A DNA stretch of 64,000 bases from Plectonema cf. radiosum LEGE 06105 (GTDB lineage Bacteria > Cyanobacteriota > Cyanobacteriia > Cyanobacteriales > Nostocaceae). A model generated the notes under the pieces. That model was not told the origin of the DNA. It was given only the letters and a program-made list of their open reading frames with translations, and ran no database searches. Numbering within the stretch: the first letter of the stretch is position 1; the number at the start of each line of letters is the position of its first letter. Both the position numbers and the translations under genes were made by a program. The DNA lies in contig NZ_JADEWL010000023.1 of assembly GCF_015207665.1 (NCBI RefSeq), forward strand, positions 1 to 64,000, written 5' to 3'. This document shows positions 34,295-43,018 of the stretch, in pieces.

Positions 34295-35615
34295 TTACAA
34301 ATACAAATGGATTAAACGTCTTCACCTCACCATTGGATGAAGTGAGCGTTACCAAAAACTTATCTGCATAATTACCGATAACTTGAGCAAAGATATAATC
34401 ATGATAAGTATCTGGTTGTAACTGTTCTTCAACTAAAATTTCATTTTGGTCGCTGATTCTTAAATTTAAGCTGTAAGGTCTTTGATTTCTTGAAAGAACC
34501 TTTAACACTACTAATAATGTCCATTCATCATCAGGTAGAGACCAAATAACAGCATAAACTCGCAGGGGAACTTCTAGTACAATATCTTGATGAAAATAAT
34601 TAGCTATATTCGGAATTTCGAGATTACGTCTAATTTCTGTGAGAATATCTCCTAATTGTTGGCTTAAATTTGATGATTCACGCATTGGACTTGGAAGTGC
34701 ATTTGATAATTGTCCCCGTATCGGTGACATTTGCCAAGAGAATGCCTGCATCACATCATCAATTTGGTTGTCTAACCAACGTTGAATATTTACCGCTTGT
34801 TGAGTGATCATTTTGATAAAATCTGATAAATGCAAAGCAGATATTTGAGAATTTTTTGTAGAATTATCATACAACCATTTCACTAATTCAGGATTGGTTA
34901 AAACAGCTACACCTTCTTCCCAAGTTAAAACTTCCCAGAGTTGACGGTTATTTAGTTGAGGCAATAAATTCACAAGTTGCCTCTGCATTTGAGCAAGAAG
35001 ATTTTGACGATTATTCGGAACTGCTGGTAAAGGTATAGTCGAAGGTGAGTAACATTGCAAGTACATTAATAATTCGTCAACTTCGTGATTAAATAAAGTT
35101 AAAGATAATTGATAAGTCCAATCTTTATCTAGCTGAAACTGTGATTTATCTTTAATTAAATCTTGATAACTAATAAATCCTTTAATAGCAGCAATTTCTA
35201 ATTCTTCCTCTACCGCAATGACTATATAAAAATGATTATTAAATTCTGCTATATCAACTACTGCTCTCGGAATAGTAACTTCATCCTCACTAAAAGAAAT
35301 AATGGGAATTAAACAAACTTTAAAATCACCAATCTGTAAATTATAAACAGCATTAATTAAGCTAACGTGTTCAGGTTTTAATATTGAAGATATTTGCTGC
35401 TGGATAGTGTGATAAATAGTAAGTGACGGTTCTCGTTTCTCCAGCCATTCCGCAAATGCAAATAAAGCCAAAGCTTGAAGATAAACCTGCCATTGTTTCC
35501 CTTCTATCCTCATATCTTGACTAATCTGTAAAGCTTTCTCACATTGTTCTGGCTCTAACTCTATAGTTTCAATATTCTCTGAAAAATCAAATAAATCATC
35601 AATATTATTATTCAT
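34287..35615 (-). CDS. DUF1822 family protein
   Basis: 442 residues without signal peptide. The N-terminal part (QWQVYLQALALFAFAEWLEK, then FKVCLIPIISFSEDEVTIPR and VDIAEFNNHFYIVIAVEEEL) matches the DUF1822 family found in cyanobacteria; the C-terminal part is beta-rich. No enzyme motif is visible and the function is unknown. It is sandwiched between the sigma-like gene (1-bp gap) and the CHAT-CHASE2 gene (8-bp overlap), so it is co-translated with them. As I recall, DUF1822 genes in cyanobacteria are commonly found in this same context, so a shared signalling role is likely. Confidence 0.8.
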   Translation of the reverse strand: MNNNIDDLFDFSENIETIELEPEQCEKALQISQDMRIEGKQWQVYLQALALFAFAEWLEKREPSLTIYHTIQQQISSILKPEHVSLINAVYNLQIGDFKVCLIPIISFSEDEVTIPRAVVDIAEFNNHFYIVIAVEEELEIAAIKGFISYQDLIKDKSQFQLDKDWTYQLSLTLFNHEVDELLMYLQCYSPSTIPLPAVPNNRQNLLAQMQRQLVNLLPQLNNRQLWEVLTWEEGVAVLTNPELVKWLYDNSTKNSQISALHLSDFIKMITQQAVNIQRWLDNQIDDVMQAFSWQMSPIRGQLSNALPSPMRESSNLSQQLGDILTEIRRNLEIPNIANYFHQDIVLEVPLRVYAVIWSLPDDEWTLLVVLKVLSRNQRPYSLNLRISDQNEILVEEQLQPDTYHDYIFAQVIGNYADKFLVTLTSSNGEVKTFNPFVFVSE

Positions 35616-35616
35616 A

Positions 35617-37014
35617 CTATCCTCTACTACTATTTAAATAGTGACAAACATATTCACAAATAGCTCTAGCCATTTTACTATTCATAGCTTGCCTTTGTCC
35701 GTTCCTGGCTTCTTGTTCTGCTTCTTGAATCACTGTTTGAATTTCCTTGTCTAAAAAAGCTTGTACTTTCAATTCCCAATCAGGGGGTAAATCATCATCA
35801 ATTTGAGATTGAATTAGTTCTAAAATACATTTTTTCAAACACAATGAAGTGTTACGACCAATATCATTACGTAAACCTTTTAACTCCAACAAACGGCTAA
35901 CAGAAGGTTGATCAATTAAATTTAAACGAGGAGCAATTTCTGTCATGGGAACTCCTTCACAGTGAAATAAATGTAGTGCTTCGACAAAATTCTTTAGTTT
36001 CTTTTGAAATTTAGTAGTTCTCTTGGCTTGAAAATATGTAATTCTTGCTTCAACAACTTTTTTAACAGCACCCGTAAAACATCCATCAAATGAAGAATTA
36101 TATAATCTCGAAAATTCTGACTGTTCCTCTTCACTACTATGATTTTTTTCAGGTATATTATCCCAAGACTTTTGAGAATTTATCGATGTTACTCCTTGCC
36201 TAACTCGAATACGTTCTTCTCTAATAAAATTGGCAATATTTTCTAATTTACTACGAACATTTTGAAGAAAGTCTTGAGAATAGTTTCTATGGTTAGGAAA
36301 TAATTTTTCTGCTATTTGACGTAACTGTTCTTCCGTTGGATCTGGATATCTACTTTTACTACCAGCTTTCCGAGTTTGCAGTAGCTGACTGCGATAAATT
36401 TGGTGATAAGCATCAAGTAATTGCAATGATTGTTGAATTTCTCCTACACTGCAACAATTATTTTTGAGAATTTTTTCTAACTTTACAGGTGTTACATAAC
36501 TAAGAATCATCCAATCGGTAACTTGCTCTATTCCATGATATAGTAAGAAATTTTTGACTTCTCTATCGCTGTAAAATATCCTAATCGTCCAAGTCGAGAG
36601 ATTGCTCTTTTCGGCATCGAATGTTTCTAAAATCCGATTAATTAAAGTTGAAATATTAGAGGAATTTGGTATCTCTTCAATTCTTCGAGATTTATCCAAA
36701 ACAAGAAGTAATATTTGATTATTTGTCAAGTCATGGGTTTTACCAAATTTTTTCTCCAATTTAATAGAAATATTGCGGAGTTGGTTGGATATAAAACAAC
36801 GTAGACATAGCTCCGCCATTTGACGACGGTTATCGTCATGACGCAACCACACCATGAGTTGACGTTGAATATCTCGATCCGATACATCATCACCTCGACT
36901 AAGTTGAGGAAATTCTTGTTGAAAAAAAGCTTTAACCTCGTTCAATTCAATGCTTTGACATCTACTTAAACCAACAACCCTCACCCATATCCAGTATTCC
37001 GACACCACTCCCAT
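35617..37014 (-). CDS. Atypical sigma-70-like regulatory protein
   Basis: The family, as I recognise it, is a group of cyanobacterial proteins related to sigma-70 factors. The central block FDAEKSNLSTWTIRIFYSDR with DWMILSYVTPVKLEKIL replaces a canonical region 2. A C-terminal block with FHCEGVPMTEIAPRLNL and DQPSVSRLLELKGLRNDI fits a region 4-type helix-turn-helix. 465 residues, cytoplasmic. It heads a four-gene operon with DUF1822, CHAT-CHASE2 and DUF928-like genes. A copy of the promoter-like motif lies 187 bp upstream (37201-37243), which would allow autoregulation. I infer, but cannot show, that this protein recognises the motif shared by the cluster. Alternatively it is a non-sigma HTH regulator. 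Confidence 0.6.
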   Translation of the reverse strand: MGVVSEYWIWVRVVGLSRCQSIELNEVKAFFQQEFPQLSRGDDVSDRDIQRQLMVWLRHDDNRRQMAELCLRCFISNQLRNISIKLEKKFGKTHDLTNNQILLLVLDKSRRIEEIPNSSNISTLINRILETFDAEKSNLSTWTIRIFYSDREVKNFLLYHGIEQVTDWMILSYVTPVKLEKILKNNCCSVGEIQQSLQLLDAYHQIYRSQLLQTRKAGSKSRYPDPTEEQLRQIAEKLFPNHRNYSQDFLQNVRSKLENIANFIREERIRVRQGVTSINSQKSWDNIPEKNHSSEEEQSEFSRLYNSSFDGCFTGAVKKVVEARITYFQAKRTTKFQKKLKNFVEALHLFHCEGVPMTEIAPRLNLIDQPSVSRLLELKGLRNDIGRNTSLCLKKCILELIQSQIDDDLPPDWELKVQAFLDKEIQTVIQEAEQEARNGQRQAMNSKMARAICEYVCHYLNSSRG

Positions 37015-37200
37015 AGTGATTTTGCCTTTTGTGTTTAGTAAAAATATTACCGTGAATCAAGGAACAGAGAGAGAAATATTTGGATTTTTATGGGCTGGGA
37101 TGCTGATATCATGCATTTACGAAGATTATCTAGGTTTTATCCAGATTTCCCCTGAGAAGCAAATATAACATCTCTAATAATGAATCTTAATCAAGTGTGT

Positions 37201-37243
37201 TACTCTCATATATCTCTGAGACGTTGAGCTTATGTATTTTTTT
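37201..37243 (-). promoter_or_regulatory. CHAT-cluster promoter-like motif, copy F
   Basis: Minus-strand reading: TACATAAGCTCA, 8 nt, then CAGAGATATATGAGAG, preceded by an A-run instead of the usual T-run. It lies 187 bp before the sigma-like gene at 37014, in the divergent region that also holds copy C on the other strand. Confidence 0.5.
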
Positions 37244-37306
37244 TGCTACCACGCAAGAAAAATATTGACGACCGTGAAAATACTTATACAGCAAAGATTT
37301 AACCCA

Positions 37307-37349
37307 TTTTTTGCATAACCTCTGAAGCTCCGGAGATATACGTAAGTAC
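37307..37349 (+). promoter_or_regulatory. CHAT-cluster promoter-like motif, copy C
   Basis: TTTTTTGCATAACCTC, 8 nt, then CCGGAGATATACGTAAGTA. The motif ends 27 bp before ATG 37376. Shares spacing and both conserved halves with copies D and E on the same strand. Confidence 0.6.
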
Positions 37350-37375
37350 AAAGCATAACAGTGGAGATTCACAAT

Positions 37376-37888
37376 ATGAACTTTAAACGAACCGGAGCGA
37401 TAAGCCGGGGGCTTGACGCTTCGCTGATCGCACTTTTGTCTCTAACTGTGGGACTGTTGGGTATTGAGTCAGCAAATGCAAAAAACCCCTTGACAGAAAC
37501 ACCTGTAACCGCACCTTCTAATTATATTGCTCAAGTTACTGATGCAAGTAATCCAGTTTACGGAAGCTGGAAATTGAGATATAGCGTTGATGGAATTGTC
37601 TATGAAAGCGTTCTTGTGATGGACGGATTTTCGGGAAGTATGAGAACCAGATATTACCATCCCAGCTTAGGAAAGCAAGCTGTAGACCAAACAATGTATC
37701 TTAAAAATTCCCCAGATGGGTTACTTTTATTCGGATATAACCCCGTCTACGCTGGAACTAGCACAAAACATCCCTATTTCTCTGCTGACAACTTTTTGTT
37801 TGCAATTGAGCCTGATGGTAGTCCAAAAATTACCAATTGCGATGATGCGGGACAATGTTCTGCTGTAACCGCACAAACCATTAGATAG
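37376..37888 (+). CDS. Exported hypothetical protein
   Basis: I choose ATG 37376 (ribosome binding site GGAG at 37363-37366) rather than the GTG at 37361. The product has a signal peptide (ALLSLTVGLLGIESANA, then KNPL) and a small beta-rich mature domain (VYGSWKLRYSVDGIVYESVL, RTRYYHPSLG) with two C-terminal cysteines (NCDDAGQC). No family recognised. It is the first gene on the plus-strand side of the divergent CHAT cluster, with motif copy C as probable promoter, so it is likely co-expressed with the proteases and could be a periplasmic partner or substrate. Confidence 0.65.
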   Translation: MNFKRTGAISRGLDASLIALLSLTVGLLGIESANAKNPLTETPVTAPSNYIAQVTDASNPVYGSWKLRYSVDGIVYESVLVMDGFSGSMRTRYYHPSLGKQAVDQTMYLKNSPDGLLLFGYNPVYAGTSTKHPYFSADNFLFAIEPDGSPKITNCDDAGQCSAVTAQTIR

Positions 37889-37977
37889 GGAATAGTTTTA
37901 GATTTCAGATTTATTAATACGAACAAAAATCTAAAGTTTGAAATCTAAACTTAGTTCGTCAATCAAGTTTTTGAGAC

Positions 37978-38019
37978 TTTTTCTACATAACCTCCCGATA
38001 TCAGGAGATATACATAAGC
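37978..38019 (+). promoter_or_regulatory. CHAT-cluster promoter-like motif, copy D
   Basis: TTTTTCTACATAACCTCC, 8 nt, then CAGGAGATATACATAAGCA. About 148 bp before ATG 38167, implying a longer leader than at copies A, C and E. CTCC and GGAG can pair, giving a small dyad in the motif. Confidence 0.6.
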
Positions 38020-38166
38020 AGTTAGCTAAGATAACCAAACCAAGCGATTACCGCTTTGTACTATCTGCTAATAAATTCTGCTAATAAATAAAGCAGAAAA
38101 AGTGTACAAATCTCATTTCATTGTTACCAATCAAAACTCATAAATTATTCATTACTAGGAGTTACT

Positions 38167-38655
38167 ATGCAACGCTTATTAAAGTCTGTCGCCACAATTG
38201 CTGCTGTTTCTACATTCGCTTGTGTTTCTACTTTCTTTTCCGCTAAATCAGCCAATGCAGAACAAAGAATGAATGGTAGTTACGTCGGGGTTGGTGTTGC
38301 TGCTGATGGTAGTGGTGCAGATTTGGCTGGAACTTTCCGCTGGGATTTAAAGCCCGTTTCAATTCGTGCTACTGCCGTAGGAGCTTGTGAAGGTAGTCTC
38401 TGTGCGACTCTATTTATTCCTACTGTTACCTATGATGTTGGCATTAGTAAAAACGCCAATATTTATGCAGGTGTTGGTGGTTCTGCTATTTCTATAAGTG
38501 ATAGTAATTCCTCTGTCTCTTTGGGTACAGGTGCTGTATTACAAGCTGGTGCAGAAGGAGAAATTAGTAAAAATATAGTCCTCTATGGCGATGGTACTTA
38601 TTTTACCAATGGTGGTGGAACTATTTGGAAAATTGGGGCTGGTTGGAAGTTTTAA
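38167..38655 (+). CDS. Exported small beta-barrel-like protein
   Basis: A signal peptide (SVATIAAVSTFACVSTFFSA, then KSANA) and a mature region of about 130 residues with alternating polar/apolar Gly/Ser-rich strands (SYVGVGVAADGSG, YDVGISKNANIYAGVGGSAI, ending KIGAGWKF with a terminal Phe). This looks like a small outer-membrane beta-barrel (OmpA/opacity-type) protein. A ribosome binding site (AGGAG) sits before ATG 38167 and a strong hairpin follows its stop. Motif copy D lies upstream, so it belongs to the same putative regulon. Barrel assignment is by pattern only. Confidence 0.65.
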   Translation: MQRLLKSVATIAAVSTFACVSTFFSAKSANAEQRMNGSYVGVGVAADGSGADLAGTFRWDLKPVSIRATAVGACEGSLCATLFIPTVTYDVGISKNANIYAGVGGSAISISDSNSSVSLGTGAVLQAGAEGEISKNIVLYGDGTYFTNGGGTIWKIGAGWKF

Positions 38656-38672
38656 AAAAGTTTAATGTTGGG

Positions 38673-38702
38673 AAAAGATAAAGGTAAAACCCTTTATCTT
38701 TT
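38673..38702 (+). terminator. Perfect 12-bp hairpin after the beta-barrel-like gene
   Basis: AAAAGATAAAGG and CCTTTATCTTTT form a perfect stem with a 6-nt loop, 18 bp after the stop at 38655. The T-rich 3' arm (TCTTTTC) fits a rho-independent terminator, although the downstream tract is A-rich. Confidence 0.65.
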
Positions 38703-38709
38703 CTAAAAA

Positions 38710-39186
38710 ATGGTTAACATCTTTTTACACAATGAGAATTCATCAAATATGATTGCCACAATAATTATCTTATTCATATTAGCAATTATCGGAATTGTCT
38801 TGGCAGTTTTTTATTTATACTCTTGTGCAGATCAAAATTATAACTTTAATGTTTTTGGATTTGGTAGCTTATCACTTATTCCTCCAGCATTAGCATCAAT
38901 AGGTCATTTTATAGTTGGAAGTCGAAATACTAATTATTTGGAAGCTTTACTACAAAAAGATATTGATGTTGTCGTCTCTCTAGGGATAGCTAGCTTAGTA
39001 TTTATTTGGATTTTTGTATTGATTATCCGAAGAACTAATTTTTTAATTGCTCTACTAACAATGTTACTTGTACCTCCTTCTTTATTTACAATTTTTCTGA
39101 TTCTCATAGTTATTGGTTTTGGATTATTTTCTTCCCCTATTGGGTGGCTATGGCTGATATGGATGGCATTGAATGAAAAAAAATAG
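38710..39186 (+). CDS. Small multi-pass membrane protein
   Basis: 158 residues with four predicted membrane helices: about 14-35 (MIATIIILFILAIIGIVLAV), 45-65 (FGFGSLSLIPPALASIGHFI), 90-105 (LASLVFIWIFVLIIRR) and 110-145 (FLIALLTMLLVPPSLFTIFL). No family recognised. The start at 38710 follows a terminator hairpin directly and has no clear ribosome binding site; ATG 38749 is an alternative. It lies between exported proteins and the third TPR-CHAT gene. Confidence 0.55.
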   Translation: MVNIFLHNENSSNMIATIIILFILAIIGIVLAVFYLYSCADQNYNFNVFGFGSLSLIPPALASIGHFIVGSRNTNYLEALLQKDIDVVVSLGIASLVFIWIFVLIIRRTNFLIALLTMLLVPPSLFTIFLILIVIGFGLFSSPIGWLWLIWMALNEKK

Positions 39187-39280
39187 TACTCATATTTTTT
39201 CATAGTTTGTATTTAGAGAATAATTACTCATAGATTTTACACAAGAAAGTTTTGATAGGATTTTAATCAAGGACTAGGCA

Positions 39281-39967
39281 ATGCAAATAGTAAATAATAA
39301 TAATTTTGGTTTGCACAACAAACGTAGTTTTGTCTTGTTTGAAAAATGGGTGTTAGCAAACTTCATCGCAGAACTATTGGGTTTAGGGATAATTGCATTT
39401 GTAGGTAAAAAATTTCCCACTTATGATAATCAAAATTCACAGATAGTTTTAATCTTACAGGGTGTATTCCAAGGACTAATATTAGGAATTGCTCAATGGT
39501 TAGTGTTACGTCGTTATATGCGTAACTCGATTTGGTGGATACTAGCGACAATAATTGGATGCTTTTTTGGATGGTTGCTAGTATTATTCGTGAGTGCGAT
39601 CGCTCTTTTTACTATGGCAGTTACACAAAAAGAATTAGATTCCATCACAGCATTTTTGGGAGTGATTTGGCTGGGGACAGCAGTAGGAACGTTAATAGGG
39701 TTGCCTCAAGGGTTGGTTTTGCTTACATCCTTGAAGGTAAAGTTTCACAAAGCTGTCTTGTGGATGAATGTGAATGCTTTGGCTTGGATTTTACGTTTGT
39801 TCTTGGTGTTTACTGCACTGAGTATCATATCAAACAAATTTTCTCTAAATACAGTCTTTATGATGTTTGCTGCGGAAATATTGATGACGCTTGCTTATAG
39901 TGGAATTACGGGTGTTATGTTGGTTGATTTGTTGCAATCAAGCTTGCGAAAACGCTATCCTTTATAA
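39281..39967 (+). CDS. Multi-pass membrane protein
   Basis: 228 residues with about six membrane helices. The core contains QGVFQGLILGIAQWLVLRRY and, 85 residues later, GLPQGLVLLTSL: an internal duplication of a Q-G-L-x-LG(I/L) helix followed by a basic loop. Proteins with this QWLVLR signature are common in cyanobacteria as uncharacterised membrane proteins, sometimes attached to or beside Ser/Thr kinases. It lies 94 bp after the 38710 gene and 79 bp before motif copy E. Confidence 0.65.
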   Translation: MQIVNNNNFGLHNKRSFVLFEKWVLANFIAELLGLGIIAFVGKKFPTYDNQNSQIVLILQGVFQGLILGIAQWLVLRRYMRNSIWWILATIIGCFFGWLLVLFVSAIALFTMAVTQKELDSITAFLGVIWLGTAVGTLIGLPQGLVLLTSLKVKFHKAVLWMNVNALAWILRLFLVFTALSIISNKFSLNTVFMMFAAEILMTLAYSGITGVMLVDLLQSSLRKRYPL

Positions 39968-40046
39968 GCTGATTTTCCTTGAAATTAATTTGAATGGAGA
40001 AAATTTAAAGGAAAATAAGAATTTAATTTAGTCCGTAATTGTCAGA

Positions 40047-40089
40047 TTTTTTTTACATAAGCTCCGAAATGTGGGAGATATATATAAGT
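40047..40089 (+). promoter_or_regulatory. CHAT-cluster promoter-like motif, copy E
   Basis: TTTTTTTTACATAAGCTCC, 8 nt, then GGGAGATATATATAAGTG. It ends 34 bp before ATG 40123. The best match to the consensus. It probably drives the third TPR-CHAT gene and, by spacing, the RDD and WD40-TPR-CHAT genes after it. Confidence 0.65.
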
Positions 40090-40122
40090 GTTGAATCTGG
40101 CATATACGAGGGGAGACTGTGT

Positions 40123-42945
40123 ATGAATTTTTATCTGCGCTGCTTAAGCGTGTTTACTGTAACTATATTGCTGTCGCAGAGTTTTCCCTTAAGAATGACT
40201 GGGAATACTTGGGTAAGCAGTGCGGTTATGGCACAGACAATAGGCGATCGCAAGGATGAAGTATCACGCTTTTTTCTAACTGGAACTGATTTTTTAGAAG
40301 CTAGTCAATTTAAGGAAGCTTTAGCAGCATTCGAGAAAGCTTTAGCCATTGCGAGAAAAACAGGCGATCGCAAAATAGAAAGTCTTGCTCTCATGACTAT
40401 AGGTAAAACCTACGATGATTTGAGAGATTACCCTAAAGCTTTAAACTATTATCAACAAGCCTTAAGTCTTGCTATAACTATAAATTATAAGGATATAGAA
40501 GGTAATATACTTAATAATATTGGTTGGGTTTATCTCAATTTAAAACAGTATAATACAGCCCTACAATACTACCAAAAAGCTTTTACTATTGCAGAAAAAA
40601 ATGCCGATGAAAGGTATATAGGCATAACGAGAAGGGGTATTGGATTAGTTTACTATGCACAGGAAGAGTATTCTAAAGCTTTACCAATATTTAATCAAGC
40701 TTTAGCTATAGCTAAGAAAACAAGCGACAAAGAGCAAGAAGGAGTTACTATCGGTAATATAGCAGGAATTTATCTAAAACAAAAGCAGTATATAAAAGCC
40801 TTAGAAACTTATAACCAAGCTTTAGCTATTTATCAAGAAATTAATGATACTAAAAAGACAGGTGATACCTTCATAAACATAGCAGAAGTTTATTCTTTGC
40901 AAGAAAAATATGCAGATGCTTTAAAGTTTTATCAAAAAGCTTTAAGTATATCTCAACAATTTAAATATCAAAAAATACAAGCTGATTCAGTAAGGAATAT
41001 TGGAATGATTTATAATAGAATAGGGCAGTATCATAAAACTTTAGATATTTATCGACAAGCTTTAGAAATTTACAAAAAAATCGGTGATAAGGAGGGAGAA
41101 GGCGAAATTATTAATATTATTGGTATTGCTTATAATAGTTTAGGAAAATATTCTGATGCTGAAAATTCCTATAAGTATTCTTTAAAAATTTCTCAACAAA
41201 CTGGTGATACAGTAGAAGAAAGTATAAGGCTTCAAAATCTTGGTTCTGTTTATCATTTTCAAAATAAATTTACTGAAGCATTAAATTATTACAATCAAGC
41301 TTTAGAACTGGCTAAAAAATTGAATAACAAGGGAGCTGAAAGCCTAATACTTCATAATATTGGTGGTATTTATCTCGATAATGGGAACTATGCTAAAGCC
41401 TTAGACTATTATCAAAAATCTTTACAAATTAACGATAAAATAGGAATTAAGGAATGGAAAGGTTTTACACTAAGTAATACTGGAGTGGCGTATATTGCGT
41501 TAGCGAAATACTCTCAAGCTGAAGCAGTATTATTTTCTGCATTAGAAGTTTGGGAGTCTTTGCGGTCTAGTTTAAAGGATGACCAAAAGATTACAATTTT
41601 TGAAAGGCAATCTCACTCTTATCGCTTTTTACAACGAGCATTAGTTGCTCAAAATCAAAGCAATAATGCTTTAGAGATAGCAGAAAGGGGACGTGCTAGA
41701 GCATTTGTAGAGTTATTAGCTTCAAAACAATTAGAAAAGAATCAAAATAAGCAAAATAGTAAACTCAACATTCAACAAATTAAACAAATAGCTCAACAAC
41801 AGCGAGCAACTATTGTCCAATATTCAATAATTCCTAACACATTTCAATTTCAAGAGAAACAGAAATTAGATTATCCACTACTCTATATCTGGGTAGTTAA
41901 ACCCACAGGAGAAATTACATTTAAACAAGTAGATTTAAAATCCTTCAATACATCATTACAAGACTTAGTTATCAACAGTCGTGACTCTATCGGTGTGAGA
42001 AGTCAGGATATGTTTGATATCAAAGTAATAAATCCTCAACCTGAAGATCCAACTGAAGAATTAAAGCAACTGCATAAAATCCTCATTGCACCTATTGCTA
42101 ATTTACTACCGAAAGACCCGAATGAGAAAGTTATTTTTATTCCTCAAGAATCCCTCTTTCTAGTTCCCTTTCCTGCATTATTAGATGATGAAGAAAAATA
42201 TTTAATTGAGAAACATACTATCCTGACTGCACCATCAATTCAAGTTTTAGATTTAACTCGCAAGCAAAAAGAAAATTCACTCAAGATTGAGACATCAGAT
42301 AGAAATACAGCATTGGTAGTCGGAAATCCTACCATGCCAAAAATTAAGATTGGTGATTTAGAGTCAAACTTAAAACCTCTCCCCGGTTCCCAAAAAGAAG
42401 CTCTTAAAATCGCTAAATTTTTCAATATTGAAGCACTCACAGGTAGCAAAGCAACTAAAAGTTCAATTATGCAAAAAATGGAGCAAGCAAGCATAATTCA
42501 TCTAGCTACCCACGGCTTACTTCATGATTTTAAAGGCTTTGGTGTACCAGGTGCGATCGCATTAGCTCCTTCTGGTAATAAGAATGATTCAATTGATGGT
42601 TTACTTACCGCAGGTGAAATTCTAGATATGAAACTAAAAGCTGATTTAGTTGTCCTCAGTGCTTGCGATACAGGAAGGGGAACAATTACAGGTGATGGAG
42701 TAATTGGTTTGTCCCGCTCTTTATTTTCTGCTGGTGTCCCCAGTGTCGTCGTATCACTATGGGCAGTTGATGATGATTCTACAGCTTTTTTGATGACTGA
42801 ATTTTATCAAAACTTGCTCAACAAAGAAAAGCCACTTAATAAAGCCCAAGCATTACGTCAAGCCATGTTAACAACAATGAAACAAAAAGAATATTCCAAT
42901 CCTCTTCATTGGGCTGCTTTTACCTTGATTGGTGAGGCTGATTAG
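40123..42945 (+). CDS. Exported TPR-CHAT protease
   Basis: I place the start at ATG 40123: ribosome binding site GAGGGGAG at 40108-40115, then the signal peptide CLSVFTVTILLSQSFPLRMT. An upstream in-frame start at 40039 would translate through the promoter motif. The 940-residue protein has about 11 TPRs of 40 residues (QFKEALAAFEKALAIARKTG and on) and a C-terminal CHAT domain with His797 in IIHLATHGLLHD and Cys848 in LVVLSACDTGRG. It is a paralogue of the proteases at 23150 and 27571, but its TPRs have diverged more. The RDD gene follows after 73 bp. Confidence 0.9.
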   Translation: MNFYLRCLSVFTVTILLSQSFPLRMTGNTWVSSAVMAQTIGDRKDEVSRFFLTGTDFLEASQFKEALAAFEKALAIARKTGDRKIESLALMTIGKTYDDLRDYPKALNYYQQALSLAITINYKDIEGNILNNIGWVYLNLKQYNTALQYYQKAFTIAEKNADERYIGITRRGIGLVYYAQEEYSKALPIFNQALAIAKKTSDKEQEGVTIGNIAGIYLKQKQYIKALETYNQALAIYQEINDTKKTGDTFINIAEVYSLQEKYADALKFYQKALSISQQFKYQKIQADSVRNIGMIYNRIGQYHKTLDIYRQALEIYKKIGDKEGEGEIINIIGIAYNSLGKYSDAENSYKYSLKISQQTGDTVEESIRLQNLGSVYHFQNKFTEALNYYNQALELAKKLNNKGAESLILHNIGGIYLDNGNYAKALDYYQKSLQINDKIGIKEWKGFTLSNTGVAYIALAKYSQAEAVLFSALEVWESLRSSLKDDQKITIFERQSHSYRFLQRALVAQNQSNNALEIAERGRARAFVELLASKQLEKNQNKQNSKLNIQQIKQIAQQQRATIVQYSIIPNTFQFQEKQKLDYPLLYIWVVKPTGEITFKQVDLKSFNTSLQDLVINSRDSIGVRSQDMFDIKVINPQPEDPTEELKQLHKILIAPIANLLPKDPNEKVIFIPQESLFLVPFPALLDDEEKYLIEKHTILTAPSIQVLDLTRKQKENSLKIETSDRNTALVVGNPTMPKIKIGDLESNLKPLPGSQKEALKIAKFFNIEALTGSKATKSSIMQKMEQASIIHLATHGLLHDFKGFGVPGAIALAPSGNKNDSIDGLLTAGEILDMKLKADLVVLSACDTGRGTITGDGVIGLSRSLFSAGVPSVVVSLWAVDDDSTAFLMTEFYQNLLNKEKPLNKAQALRQAMLTTMKQKEYSNPLHWAAFTLIGEAD

Positions 42946-43018
42946 CATTACGCATATATAAATGAGATGGATTGCAATTTTAGAAAAGCTGATTTTTTTC
43001 GACAAAATGTGGTAATTT

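Noticed and set aside
40039-40122. Upstream start for the third TPR-CHAT gene
   Set aside because: It would place the promoter-like motif inside the coding region and put 28 polar residues before the signal peptide; ATG 40123 has a good ribosome binding site.
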